Assembly (NCBI GenBank): GCA_030789695.1
Contig: CM061142.1
Coordinates: forward strand, 156,894,714-156,958,713
Length of the DNA stretch: 64,000 bases
Direction of reading: 5' to 3'
Source: Scilla litardierei
Taxonomy: Eukaryota; Streptophyta; Magnoliopsida; Asparagales; Asparagaceae
Positions 1 through 12,185 of this stretch are shown here, piece after piece. The position numbers and the translations under genes were made by a program. Each line of letters opens with the position of its first letter. Within the stretch, counting starts at the first letter, position 1. Below the pieces are notes generated by a model, which did not search any database, was not told the DNA's origin, and saw nothing but the letters and a program-made list of their open reading frames with translations.

Positions 1-1378
1 TCAGCCCGCATATCAGATCTGGACCCACCCACCCAAGCTAGGCTTGGGCCAGAACTGGGCTTTTTGCCCAGTTCTAGCCTTTCAGGTTGTTTCTTGAGTT
101 CTACAACTCCGATTGGGCCGATTTTAGATTCGTTGGAAAGCATGGTTCAAATGGGACCATTCCAAAGATCCATCTAGCCATTTCTATGTGTTATATGAAC
201 TAAAATATTATCGTAAACTATTTACGATGCATTTTAAATCTGTTTGCATCACATGCATTAATCACATACAACATTCTACTAATGCTGAAGTCGCAAACAT
301 TTTGCTACATTATTAAATCTCATTTAATGTCAAAAACTTATGTGACCCTATTAAATCCTATTTAATATAGATCGACTTAATGTCACTAACTCTTAGTGAC
401 TTCATTTATTCTCGTGCACTCGAGTGTACACCTTCTAAATTCTTCCTATTACTAAGACACAAACCAAACTCGGTGTGAGACCCTACTACAGGTTGGGCTC
501 GAAACCCCTAGACAACAGTAATCAAGAGCAGCAGATGACGTCCCTGTTTCATAATCATAATTACGTGATTGACCCATCGACAAAATTGTCGTCGGGATCA
601 CTCTGACTGTGTCAGTGATGAATACCACAGTTTTAGTCCCTTCGACACAACTATGTCTCTGCATAGCCTAGGGTATGGTAAACCGTCAATCCTACTTGCT
701 AGCATCGGTCAACATACTTCGGTCTTTGTTATATACACGGTGTACATCTTACAACGTACGCCGATCGAGGTTTAGCACAAAGAATCGTACTGAGCATGTG
801 ACACTAACTTCCCTTTAACGAAAGAGATGAATCACATTTTAGTAATTTATTTACCTCGAATGCTACAGTGTCACCCAACCTAAGACCTTTCAGTAGGCCT
901 GGCCTCGAAACTAGATCAAGTGACACTATTCACGCACAGGTTCGTACAAAGACTTCAGGTCTTAAGGACCAACTTGCATATCATCACTATAGAGTTATTA
1001 ATGACAGTTTAGTTAAAGTTTAACCATTCAATAACTCTTCATTGGCTCGTTGAGTGGACTCATTCTCTAATGAGCACATATGCCTTGTCTCCAACTTCGC
1101 CAGGTCGAATGACTATGAGATCATCATTACCTTTTTAGGGTAAGACAAAGACACAATGGTCTGTCCGATGTGCCGATATCCTATTCTCGACACATCTATG
1201 ACCATGAACGTTTTAAGATTTAAGTTCATATCGGTCATTCACTTCCCATAATCAAGATCTACATCTAGATATGTAATGACCTCACTTTAAGTCTAAGGAA
1301 ATTATCAAAGTATATAATTCATTGAATTTATACTAGGATAATTAGTACCATATATATATGTGTGTGTGTCTATATATA

Positions 1379-2243
1379 CTAGTAAATAACCCGTGCACAC
1401 GTGCACGTGGACTGGGAAAAAACGGTCGGAAGGGGGAGGAATAAAAAATGTGCGTGTGTGTGGGGGGAGGGTTCAGGGGCAAAAATGTAAAAACCGAGTT
1501 GTATGTGCAAAATTCCCCACCTCCTCTCGTATACCTCAAAAATCTCATCTCTTATCCAATTTCTCTTGTCCAAATTCTCTTATTCAATTTCTCTTGATAA
1601 TATCCCTATTTTATAGAGTAGACTAGTAAATAACCCGTGCACACGTGCACGTGGACTGGGAAAAAAATGGTCGGAATGGGGGAGGAATAAAAAGTGTGGG
1701 TGTGTGTGTGGGGAGGGTCCAGGGGCAAAATTGTAAAAACCGAGTTGTATGTGCAAAATTTCCCACCTCCTCTCGTATCACTCAAAATCTCATCTCTTAT
1801 CCAATTTCTCTTGTCCAATATCTCTTATCCAATTTCTCTTGATAACATCCCTCCTTTATAATATAGATATGTATGTATGTATGTATATGTATGTATGTAT
1901 ATATATGTATGTATACTCTTGTCCAAATCTCTTATCCAATTTCTCTTGTCCAATTTCTGTTATCCAATTGCTCTTGATAACATTCCTATTTTATAGAATA
2001 ACTAGTAAATCACCCGTGCACACGTGCACGTGGACTGGGAAAAACGGTCGGAATGGGAGAGGAATAAAAAGTGTGGGTGTGTGGGGGGGAGGGTCCAGGG
2101 GCAAAATTGTAAAAACCGAGTTGTATGTGCAAAATTTCCCACCTCCTCTCGTATACCTCAAAATCTCATCTCTTATCCAATTTCTCTTGTCCAAATTCTC
2201 TTATTCAATTTATCTTGATAACATCCCTATTTTATTGAATAGA
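1379..2243 (-). mobile_element. Three Helitron-like units, about 244 bp each
   Basis: Units begin at 1379, 1623 and 2002. Read on the minus strand, each ends with a GTGCAC-GT-GTGCAC hairpin followed about 11 nt later by CTAG, with a host T after it, and each starts with TCTAYTCTATAAAATAGGGA or a close variant. TC at the 5' end and a short hairpin followed by CTRR at the 3' end are the hallmarks of Helitrons. Units 1 and 2 abut head to tail without spacer. No Rep/helicase is present, so these are non-autonomous. The Helitron assignment is inferred from termini only. Confidence 0.6.
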
Positions 2244-2635
2244 TATGTATGTATGTATGTATGTATATGTATGTATGTATATATATGTATGTACACTCTT
2301 GTCCAAATCTCTTATCCAATTTCTCTTGTCCAATTTCTGTTATCCAATTGCTCTTGATAACATTCCTATTTTATAGAATAATGTATGTGTATGTATATGT
2401 ATATTTGTATGTATATACTCTTGTCCAATTTCTCTTGTCCAAATTCTCTTATCCAATTTCTTTAGTCCAATTTCTCTTATCCAATTTCTCTTAATAACAT
2501 CCATATTTTATAGAATAGATGTATATACTCTTGTCCAAATTCTCTTATCCAATTTCTCTTGTCCAATTTCTCTTATCCACTTTCACTTGATTACATCCTT
2601 ATTTTATAGAATAGATGTATGTATATGTATGTATG

Positions 2636-2678
<43 letters not shown>
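2244..2678. repeat. Left minisatellite block with (TATG)n and (TA)n
   Basis: The repeat is built from 14-bp monomers of the type AATTTCTCTTATCC / AATTTCTCTTGTCC, a GATAACATCCCTATTTTATAGAATAG spacer read in pieces, and runs of TATG/TATA. The spacer is the reverse complement of the 5' terminus of the Helitron-like units at 1379-2243. It closes with an uninterrupted (TA)n run at 2642-2678, where the LINE starts. No gene; the short reading frames here are repeat translations. Confidence 0.85.
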
Positions 2679-2679
<1 letters not shown>

Positions 2680-2682
<3 letters not shown>

Positions 2683-4784
2683 GGTAAGCTAAATTTTATT
2701 GAGATATGTACAAATACAACAATAGCCCCAAAAAAGGAAGTGAATCCAATGGGGAGAGGAGAGGGCACAAGCGCCGTCACTCACCACCATCAAAAACAAG
2801 ACCCAATTGGAGCTAAACCAAGAGGAAAACAATACTATACATAGGTGAACCCACAACAAAAAGTTATCCCATGTCTCTGAAATCCCAGTTCCCGTAAGCA
2901 ATAGTCTCCTCCTCCGTAGAGGGGTCTTGGTCATGTAACGCGACCCTAATATCAGCAGCAATTGATTCAAAAAGAATGGTCTTCTCTTTGGAAACCCCCT
3001 CAAAAATTCGGTTATTCCTCTCTTTCCAGATGTGCCAAACCATAGCAAAGAGTGTAGTTTTTGCGAGTAGGCACAAGGCACTCTTTCCTCCGTAGTGCGA
3101 AATGTGGTGTTTCCCAATCTCGCTAAGGGTAGGCGTGATGATAGCGGTTATTCCCAACTTAAGAAAAGCCCTGCGGAGTATATAGTTGGAAAAACTACAG
3201 GAAAAGAAAAGGTGGTCTATTGTTTCCTCCATATCTTCACCACACATCACGCAATGTGGTTGGATATTGAACCCCCATCTTGAAATCAACTCACGTGTGA
3301 GCAACTTACCCCCAAAATGCACGGAGTAGAGTGAGCGACATTTTTGGAATATGATTACTATACCAAATTAACTTGTGAAAGGGGAAGTACACACCTCTAT
3401 TCCGGATTCCATCCCAAGATTTCTTGAAAGAGAACCCGCCTCCAGGGACCCATTCCCATTCATCAGCTCCCGAACTAACCTTTATTTTTTGAAGCAAATG
3501 TTTTACAGGAGCAATGGCCGGATCCTCCTTCCAACCCATGCCAGTCCAGTATTCCCGCACGCAAAGGTTCTCAGCTCCAGGCGGGATTTGTAGAGTATAT
3601 GATAGCGGGCCACACTCCAACCAATGATCATTCCAGAAAGAGGTTGAGCTCCCATCTCGAATTTTCCGTCTGATAAGGCCAAGGGACTTCGGTCTGCACT
3701 GCAACAGACGCTTCCAAGTGCCCGAGTGTTGGGGCAAACATTTGGCCGTAAAGAAGCATTCGGAATCACCATATTTTCCTACCATATGCTTCGCCCAAAG
3801 GGATCCAAATGACAAGTATCTCCAGAGTAGCTTAAGCCCAGCCGCCTCATTTAGCTCCTCTAACAATCTGAGCCTAACACCGCCTTCAGACTTTGGTTTA
3901 CACATATCCTTCCATGACCACGCTCTCGACGAGCCCAAGATGAAACGCCTACAGGCTGAGGAGATAATCTTCAGAATTTTGATAGGAACATTGAAAGCTT
4001 GCATCCAGAATAAAACAATTCCATAAATGACCGATCTAACTAGCTCAATCCGGCCATAGATAGATAAAAGAGAGGAACTCCAGCCCATCATCCTCTTCTT
4101 GCATTTGTCCACCAATTTGCCATAATTTGCAGTTTTGGGGTATTTCGATGAGAGAGGCAGGCCCAAGTAGGTGGTAATAGTTGTCGAAATCCTTATTCCC
4201 AGCAATTCAGATAAGGTTTGCTTATTTTTGGCCCCCTTGCTAAATATTCCCGCGCTCTTCTCCCAGTTTACCTGAAGACCAGTTAAAATAGAGAACTCCT
4301 CCAGCAAATTTTTTAGTCCCATAAAAGAGTTTTTGTTGGCCCTGCAGAACAGAAGGAGGTCGTCTGCAAATAAAAGATGAGAGATAGTGTTACCCCGCCT
4401 CATTGGTTGGATTTTGCCCATGTTACTATATTTGGCCATCAGAACGGAGAACGCTTCCATAGCAATCACAAATAAATAGGGGGAGAGCGGATCCCCTTGA
4501 CGAATACCTCTATTACCGTTGAAATATCCCACAGGAGCACCATTTATTAATATAAAGAAAGTAGGCGAAGTACTGCACTCTCTAATCCATTCAATGAAGA
4601 TAATAGGGAAGCCGAGCTGATGCAAGAAAAACAAGATAAAATCCCTGTTTACACTATCAAAAGCCTTCCGTAGATCCAATTTCAGGCAAGCTCTACTTCC
4701 CATCTGATTGCTGAAATCTCTAATTTGTTCGTGGGCTAACAGGGTGGAATCAGAGAGTAGCCTCCCTTTAAGAAAAGCTGATTG
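2680..4784 (-). mobile_element. 5'-truncated L1-type LINE inside the minisatellite
   Basis: A non-LTR retrotransposon fragment of about 2.1 kb that splits the minisatellite; the same repeat continues on both sides (to 2678 and from 4785). It lacks ORF1, the endonuclease and the N-terminal RT motifs, which is the usual result of incomplete target-primed reverse transcription. On the minus strand it ends with CAATAAAATTTAGCTT followed by the (TA)n run instead of poly(A). Target-site duplications cannot be told apart from the flanking (TATG)n. Confidence 0.85.
2864..4784 (-). pseudogene. LINE ORF2 reverse transcriptase fragment
   Basis: Reading frame 4784-3306 begins within the RT domain at QSAFLKGR and shows the RT motifs LDLRKAFDSVNR, GIRQGDPLSPYLF and the catalytic FADD (SHLLFADDLLLF), followed by the connector with CKKRMMGWSSSLLSIYGR typical of plant L1 RT. 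The zinc-binding zf-RVT region (LTRELISRWGF..CVMCGEDMEETIDHLFFSC) continues in a different frame at 3322-2864, so there is a one-base frameshift near 3320-3330. With the 5' truncation the copy is dead. The family assignment is secure from the motif order; the endonuclease and ORF1 that an active element would need are absent. Confidence 0.9.
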
Positions 4785-5523
4785 GTATGTATATGTATAT
4801 ATGTATATATGTATGTATAGATATGTATGTATATACTCTTGTCCAAATTCTCTAATCCAATTTCTATTGTCCAATTTCTCTTATCCAATTTCTTTTGATA
4901 ACATCCCTATTTTATAGAATAGATGTATGTATATGTATGCATGTATATGTATGTATGTATATGTATATATGTATATGTATATATATGCATGTATATACTC
5001 GTGTCCAAATTCTCTTATCCAATTTCTCTTGTCCAATTTCTCTTATCCAATTTCTCTTGATAACATCCCTATTTTATAGAATAGATGTACATACTCTTGT
5101 ACAAATTCTCTTATCCAATTTTTCTTGTCGAATTTCTCTTATCCAATTTCTCTTGAAAACATCCCTATTTTATAGAATAGAGTATGTATATGTATGTATG
5201 TATATGTATGTATGTATGTATGTATATGTATGTATATACTCTTGTCCAAATTCTCTTATCCAATTTCTCTTGTCCAATTTTCTTGTCCAATTTATAACAT
5301 CCCTATTTTATAGAATAGATGTATGTAAATGTATGTATGTATATGTATATATGTATATGTATATATGTATGTATATGTATATATGTATAGACTCTTGTCC
5401 AAATTCTCTTATACAATTTCTCTTGTCCAATTTCTCTTATCCAATTTCTCTTGATAACATCCCTATTTTATAGAATAAATGTATGTAAATGTATGTAAGT
5501 ATGTATATGTATATATGTATATG

Positions 5524-5557
<34 letters not shown>

Positions 5558-6765
5558 TATGTATATACTCTTGTCCAAATCCTCTTATACAATTTCTCTT
5601 GTCCAATTTCTCTTATCTAATTTCTCTTGGTAACATCCCTATTTTATAGAATAAATGTATATACTCTTGTCCAAATTCTCTAATCCAATTTCTCTTGTCC
5701 AATTTCTCTTATCCAATTTCTCTTGATAACATCCCTATTTTATAGAATAGATGTATGTATATGTATGTATGTATATGTATATATTTATATGTATATATGT
5801 ATGTATATACTCTTGTCCAAATTCTCTTGTCCAATTTCTTTTGTCCAATTTCTCTTATCCAATTTCTCTTGATAACAACCCTATTTTATAGAATAGATGT
5901 ACATACTCTTGTACAAATTCTCTTATCCAATTTCTCTTGTCCAATTTCTCTTATCCAATTTCTCTTGATAACATCCCTATTTTATAAAATAGAAGTATAT
6001 ACTCTTGTATGTATATGTATATATGTATGTATATACTCTTGTCCAAATTCTCTTATCGAATTTCCCTTGTCCAATTTCTATTATCCAATTTCTCTTGATA
6101 ACATCCCTATTTTATAGAATAGATGTACATACTCTTGTCCAAATTCTCTTATCCAATTTCTCTTGTCCAATTTCTCTAATCCAATTTCTCTTGATAACAT
6201 CCCTATTTTATAGAATAGATGTATGTATGTATATATATGTATGTATATATTTGTACGTATATACTCTTGTCCAAATTCTCTTATCCAATTTCTCTTGTCC
6301 AATTTTCTTGTCCAACTTATAACATCCCTATTTTGTAGAATAGATGTATGTAAATGTATGTATGTATATGTATGTATGTATATGTATATATGTATATGTA
6401 TATATGTATGTATATGTATGTATAGACTCTTGTCCAAATTCTCTTATACAATTTCTCTTATCTAATTTCTCTTGATAACATCCCTATTTTATAGAATAGA
6501 TGTATGTAAATGTATGTATGTATATGTATATATGTATATGTATATATGTATGTATGTATATGTATGTATATACTCTTGTCCAAATCCTCTTATACAATTT
6601 CTCTTGTCCAATTTCCCTTATCCAATTTCTCTTGGTACCATCCCTATTTTATAGAATAGATGTATATACTCTTGTCCAAATTCTCTTATCCAATTTCTCT
6701 TGTCCAATTTCTCTTATCCAATTTCTCTTGATAACATCCCTATTTTATAGAATAGATATATATAT
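4785..6765. repeat. Right minisatellite block, higher-order array
   Basis: About 15 higher-order units of variable length (roughly 100-180 bp). Each has an ACTCTTGTCC lead, four or five 14-bp monomers AATTTCTCTT(A/G)TCC, the spacer GATAACATCCCTATTTT plus ATAGAATAG, and a (TATG/TATA)n tail. Unit boundaries can be followed by the spacer near 4896, 5060, 5155, 5290, 5450, 5628, 5727, 5870, 5968, 6095, 6196, 6320, 6472, 6632 and 6730. The spacer equals the Helitron-like 5' terminus seen at 1600-1622. No CTAG 3' terminus occurs in this block. No genes. Confidence 0.9.
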
Positions 6766-6818
6766 GAACAAGATGTTCTCTTAGGATAAATTGCCTCAAG
6801 GGTATATATCTTCATACA

Positions 6819-8047
6819 TCTCCCACTTGCACTTAGGCTTTTTATCTCGGTATCTCATACCGCTATAGTATATCAGTCACTACGGACGTTCATATATCAA
6901 ACATAAAAGGATCTGCTAAAACGTATATATTATGCAGTTTTATGGAGTCTTATTATTAATACACCATTTTATCACACATGGGTGATCCTTCAAAACCGTC
7001 TTTGGATCTCATCCAACGTTTTTCCTTCTTGTATAGCTAACGATTAGCATATACAATTCTATTTAATGTTTTTCATTACTACAAGTCAGTCATATTATAT
7101 TCCAATTATTCTTATGTCAATTATGTCCAGTACATTAATGACACCAAAGTTTCTATATCTTTGACATAATCAAAACTCTTTTGATTTGATGTCACATACA
7201 ACTGTTTTTATAACTTGGAATTTTACTTAGTCAAAAAACAGAAATAAGTAATATGCTTGCTTCCACTGACTTTGAGAACCATCTGGTTAAATACTTCAAC
7301 TTAAATTTCTAAATCTTATTTAGAATATTTACTAAGTATAACCAGACCTTTTGTGCTGAATTAATTTAAAAAGGAATGTACCAGTTTCTGGTTGATTTGA
7401 CGAATAAGTCATATCAAGATCCATCTATAGGAGTCTTAATGATAACTTACTCAATCAAAACTTCCTACATTGTTATTTCCTTTAACTGCATTAATCTTGC
7501 AGTCCAACAAGAACTATTCTTATTGTGCACATAATTAGGATTACATCTAATTTATACGCTCCTAGGACTTACTCGTTACTATGGATTAGTTAAATATACC
7601 GACAGTTCCAATTAATCTCATCAACTCAGAAGCATTCACGACAGCTCAAGAAAAAACATACTCGATAACTCAGATAGCCATACACAACAAATCAAATAGC
7701 CATTCACAACAAATCATATTTCCACCAACATATATTACCAAGATATCAACGATTTCGTCCATAATGAAAAATTTGTTCATCACAGATACTTTGAGTGACA
7801 ATCACTCAATCATTGTTTAAATAAAACATCGATACATTTATTCAAAAATAAAAAAGTATTGACTGCTTCTTGATATCTTCTGAAGTCCCTAGACGGCCCC
7901 AACAGCAACAATTACTCTGATTGCCGACCGTGTTGGGAACTTCTTCAATCCTTTGCTTCAAGCACCTGTAGACAGTATACAGATGTCTTAGTAATCATAC
8001 TGGTATCTCATACCATGTATCAACGCTTTATGGAAATTTATATGCTC
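6819..8047. other. Internal non-coding part of element A
   Basis: An AT-rich 1.2-kb stretch between the 3' LTR and the end of gag. The first 100 bases resemble the RNase H tail and purine tract of element B (compare 6819-6925 with 23012-23115) but are heavily decayed. No protease, integrase or RT motif could be found on either strand, so pol has been lost. Confidence 0.6.
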
Positions 8048-8225
8048 TTAAATAAGATTTGTACCTGAGGTAGAGGCATCACCATGCCCCTTCTTTTCTT
8101 CAAAGTAGACCTTGCAGTTCCTTTTCCAATGACCCGGCTTGTGGCAGTGGACGCACTTAGATTTCGACAGCGCCCCTTTGTTCTTCTTCCCTTTCTTCTC
8201 TTTCGTAGGTTGAGGGGTCTGCCTC
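8048..8225 (-). pseudogene. Copia A gag, C-terminal part with zinc knuckle
   Basis: The C-terminal end of a copia Gag on the minus strand, with a perfect CCHC knuckle (CVHCHKPGHWKRNC) after a lysine-rich linker and a stop at 8048. The N-terminal part lies at 18363-19014; the two pieces were separated by gypsy element C, which duplicated GCCTC at 8221-8225 and 18363-18367. In related complete copia elements the frame would continue into protease, whereas here it ends at TNLI, fitting a gag-only element. Confidence 0.8.
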
Positions 8226-10848
8226 TGCCATGGCTTGTTTAGCTCTAAACGGAGACTGATACGGTAGCCCTCTACACGTGAGTAGAGTGAGTATAATGAG
8301 TTGATAAGGAGGGATATGGCGTGAATGTGGCTCGTGACAGTCATGTAAATTTGTGAAAAGTATAGGGACATTTTGGTCATTTGACTACACAGGGTAGAAG
8401 TGTGTGTGTAGAGTAAAAGTGGGTGTGTAAAGAAATGTGAAACTTGTAAATTTAGAAAGAGTGGGTTAGAGTGTGAGGGGCTAGTGTGAAAAGGGATGGG
8501 TTTAATGGCACAAACATAAATTTTTAGAAAGGTCAGGGGCAAAACGGTCTTTTTGACAAAAACTGCTCTGCGTACATACTAATGTTGTATGTGCATAAAG
8601 TAATGGCAATTACTTGAAACTTGAGGGGTAAGTTTGGAAGGGTATTAAGGTCATTTAGCCTATGCATTCTTATCCTAAAGAGAATTCTAGAGCTAGGATT
8701 TTTTATTACATTTCTACATCCTTCTTTAATTTTCTTCTCCTTTCTTTTCTTATCTTCAATCATCCTTATCCCTCACATGCCATGGCCGAACCCCTCTAGC
8801 CCATTTTCCCCCTCCATCAACACTCAAAACCCTAGCCTTTGCTTCCAAAAAAATTCAAGGAAAAACCCAAGCTTTCAAGAGAAAGAAAGGTGGAGAGAAG
8901 AGAAAGAGAAGAGAAGGAGAAGAGAATTTATTTGAAGTAGGAATTATAACTTGGTTAGGGAATTTTTATTTAGGACTAAGAGATTGTTATGATGATAATT
9001 ATATTTTTCAAGTCCTTGATTTCATGTTTTATATGTGCAATATCCCCAAAGATTCAATTTTTCCCTTGTATTTGCTTGCAAATCACCCTCTCCTAAAAAA
9101 TAGAATTTTGCATGTGTGTTTGTACATCAATTTTTATTTCTGTAGTTAGAATCACTTTCTGAAAAAATATGTAGCTGTAGATCTTGAAGTCCTACCCCAA
9201 ATTCATATAAAATTTATCATATTTTGAGTTCAATAAGTATGAGAAATAATTCCATGTTTGCGAGATGTCTGAAATTCTGTCAAGCTGCACACAGTTCAGC
9301 AAAATGAGCACTACTACATGCACACTCTATGGATTTTGCTGATTTTGGTCTTGTTGGAAATTAAAGAAGTTTTTCTAAATGTTCATTAGAGTGCTCATAT
9401 GTCGTAATTCTGGCTCCAACATGCTTAAAATTGGCCTTGAAGACAAATCCAGAAATCTGTCTGAAGAACAGATTTGACACACTTTGCTAAATAATTCACT
9501 ATAAATCATATACTTCATATTGCTGCATGAAATTTTATGAGTGAACTCAGGACTATTATATCTCCAACTTTCATTCTTTGAGTTTTGTCAAATACACAAG
9601 AGAAATGGGTTACAATTGCTATCTTTCTAGCTGATTTTGCTATTTCAGTATGTTGGATGGTATTGGGTGAAGTTGGAAGTGTGTGATATTGCTAATGTTT
9701 CACTCCAAAATGCATGAATGATGTGACATGTCTCATTTACATGGCGAACGCCATATGTTCGTTAAAATGCCCAAAAGAATTTGAAATTTGAGAAACTTGG
9801 AAAATGGCCATTAAAATTGTTGTGCCATGTATTACATTTGTAAACTTGTGTATGACCAATAAACTTTATGACACAAGACACGTTAACTGGGATGTCTCGA
9901 TCTGCTCTAAGGCGGGTGAACATCCTAGTATTGGGATGGGGTAAGTTTGGGAATAACTTAACTTTAAGGGGCTGGAATGAGAAGTTGGGGAAAGTGATAT
10001 GTGATATGCGATACTTACACCCACTCGCCTTTACCGGGAGTGGAGGGAACATACGGAGGTTGTGTTATTATGTGGAGCTCCTCACTCCTGCCAGGGACGG
10101 GGGAGCTGAGAGGCCCGGCGTACAGTGCCCGTGTCCACTGCGTCGTGTGCTGTATTCACCCCAAATTTGGGGTGAAGTCCAGGCCCTTATCTTTAGGTGA
10201 TACCCAAGCTTTCAAAAATCACTAACATCAACTAACTAATGAACCATATATGTATTGTTGTTGTTGCACACTTGTGTGTTGTACGCTTTACCTTGGTTGC
10301 TTGTATTCCTATTGCCTTTATACGCATAACCACTAAATGATTTTCCCTGCCCTAGTTAGTTTCCTACTAGGCACGTTTGACGTGCTCATTTACTTTTCAG
10401 GTCTTGAGCAGAGGTCACCAGAGCAGAGTCTCCCTCAGGAGATTCCCTTAGATGTGGGTTTTGGTTTGGGAATACCACTCTTTTGGGATGTGTCCTGTAG
10501 TGTGAGTTGGGTTGAGTGGTGAGTGATTTGCCTTTTGTAGCTGTGTTATATGTTAGTGGCTTGTAGCACTTCTCATGTATATACTAGAGACAGTTCACTT
10601 GTACGTGACGCTGGTGTGTGGTATGCTCTTTGGTTATGTGGTTCTGTGGGTTTGTACTTTCTGTGATGGCAGTATGTGTTACTTCTTTCTTTTACATATA
10701 AGTGATGTATGATCCCAGCATTCGCAGTGGCCTACTTATTGTGTTCCTCTATTTACGCTTCGTGAAATACCGCGGCTTGTCAAGCTCCATCCTCCCTTTC
10801 CACGGTTTGCATTGCCTTACAAAGTAATTGTGGGAATGGGGCGTGACA
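8226..10848 (+). repeat. 5' LTR of element C
   Basis: Starts TGCCATGGC and ends GGGCGTGACA. It matches 15684-18362 over its whole length with many scattered substitutions. A stretch of about 55 bp after the TGAATGATG at 9715-9723 is absent here but present in the 3' copy (about 17180-17236). The short reading frames inside are not conserved as proteins. Confidence 0.95.
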
Positions 10849-10973
10849 GGTTCAGTGGTGGCCCATGCAGGTCTGCTCACACTACGATATGCGAAAGGAT
10901 GATACATCCAATACACTTTAATGCCGTCATATATGGTACTAATTCGACTTGTGATGTCTTCTTTCTCTACAGA
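10849..10973 (+). promoter_or_regulatory. Leader of element C with candidate PBS
   Basis: After the LTR end GTGACA comes GGTTCAG and then TGGTGGCCCATGCAGGT (10856-10872). Element D has the same string with one change at the same distance from its LTR. This is the only TGG-starting conserved string at PBS position; it is not the usual TGGTATCAGAGC of initiator-tRNA-Met-primed plant elements, and I cannot name the tRNA. TCTTTCTCTACAG just before the gag ATG looks like a splice acceptor. Confidence 0.45.
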
Positions 10974-12096
10974 ATGGACAGTGGAAACGGGATATCTTCG
11001 TCAGAGATGGGGCACACTGAGCCCTCTTTGATGGAGAAGATTTTGCTTGGTTTCCAGGCGAGTCTGGGTCAGCAGGCTGAGATGCTTGCCAAGATGCAGG
11101 GTCAGAAGACCACAAGCTTCAAGCAGTTCAGGGCAATGAAGCCAAGGAATTTTTCGGGCAAGGAGACGGCATTGGAGGTCGATGAGTGGTTACTACACAC
11201 GGAGGATCACCTCACAGCTGTCGGATTCCCATTAGAGAGTTGGGTTGATGCAGCAAAAAGGCAGCTGACGCATCAGGCCCGAGATTGGTGGGATGCCAAG
11301 GAGCGACACCTGACAGGACCTATCTCTTGGAAGACTTTCAAGGAGCATTTTGAGTCCAAGTTCCTCCCAGAGACTGCAAAAGATGTGCTCAGACAGCGTT
11401 TTGAGCAGTTGACTCAGGGCCGGCGGACCGTGGATGAGTATGACGCCAAGTTTTCTTTACTAAGCAAGTTTGCCCCGGAGCTCGTTGCGACCGATGCCAC
11501 CCGAGCTCGACGCTTCTGTATGGGACTAGATCCGGCATATATGGAGGCTATGTCTACACAGAAACTGGCCACACGGGAGGATGTGCTTAAGGCAGCAAGA
11601 CTATATGAGATCCATTTACGGAGCATATGAAAGATGCCTACATGCGACAGACGACCTTCAGGATCACAGAAGACATTATCTCGTCTAGTATAGACGGCCC
11701 AGTTCAAGAGGCCAGGAGCCCCTATAGTGACACAGAGACACCAGACATGCCAATTCTGTGGCAAGACTGGTCATGAGCAGAAGGAGTGTAGGGCTTGGGC
11801 TAGACAGTGTTTTGCTTGTGGTGGTCGAGGACACATTAGCAGATTCTGCCCGTAGCAGGGTGCCTACCCGGCCCCCGTTGCACCTGTGACTACTAGGCCG
11901 ATGCAGCAGTGAGCACTTCCACCTGGTCCGTAGCGGCCTTCACTTTCGGCACCAGCTGGGCCAGGCACACCAGCGCCTAGAGGGCTTTCCTTACCTCCTC
12001 AGCGACAGGCTTACAAGAAGACAAACTCTGCTTCAAAGCCCCAGGCTTTCACGATGACGACGGTAGAGGCAGAACACTCAGGCCAGGTTATCTCTG
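10974..12096 (+). pseudogene. Tekay-like gag of element C
   Basis: The start is the ATG at 10974 because the product aligns from its first residues with the Gag of element D (MDSGNG against MEGGNG). The Retrotrans_gag region is clear (FSGKETALEVDEWLLHTED, QLTHQARDWWDA, FESKFLPE, RTVDEYDAKFSLLSKFAPELV) and two zinc knuckles follow (CQFCGKTGHEQKEC and CFACGGRGHISRFC). In-frame stops interrupt it at 11628 (TGA), before the first knuckle (TAG), directly after the second knuckle (TAG) and twice in the proline-rich tail. It ends with a GT-AG intron that links it to pol (see 12097-12185). Confidence 0.9.
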
Positions 12097-12185
12097 GTAT
12101 GGTTCTAGCCCTCTCTTTACTTTATGTTATATCACTTGTTGCTTAGTTATGATAGACGTTGGTTGATTTCCTTGTTGGCTTTTAG
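12097..12185 (+). other. Predicted gag-pol intron of element C (89 nt)
   Basis: Donor TCTG|GTATGG and acceptor GGCTTTTAG|GTATGC. Removing it joins the gag reading frame in phase 1 to the protease frame (VISG then MLKVASFPAL), whereas unspliced RNA runs into a stop about ten codons downstream. The interval is T-rich, as plant introns are. The same structure is found at the equivalent place in element D. Confidence 0.7.

Larger units (their letters stand above)
1..6818 (-). repeat. 3' LTR of element A, split by Helitron/LINE insertion
   Basis: The LTR sequence occupies 1-1349 and 6766-6818. The outer end matches the 5' LTR (GATGTTC..TTAGGATAAATTGCCTCAAGGG..ATATATCTTC..TACA at 6772-6818 and 30313-30359) and is followed on the low-to-high reading by CTCCCACTTGCACT, which on the minus strand is the purine-rich tract before a copia 3' LTR. 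The insertion point is an ACCATATATATATG stretch near 1349, continuous in the other LTR at 30295-30306. The true start of this LTR is upstream of base 1. Confidence 0.75.

Noticed and set aside
4785..6765. Regular repeats with spacers resembling a CRISPR array
   Set aside because: The monomers are 14 bp, spacers are themselves repeats, the sequence is eukaryotic and there are no cas genes.
1749..6784. Long reading frames rich in Y, V, C and M or S, N, P and I
   Set aside because: They are translations of (TATG)n and the 14-bp monomers in several frames on both strands.
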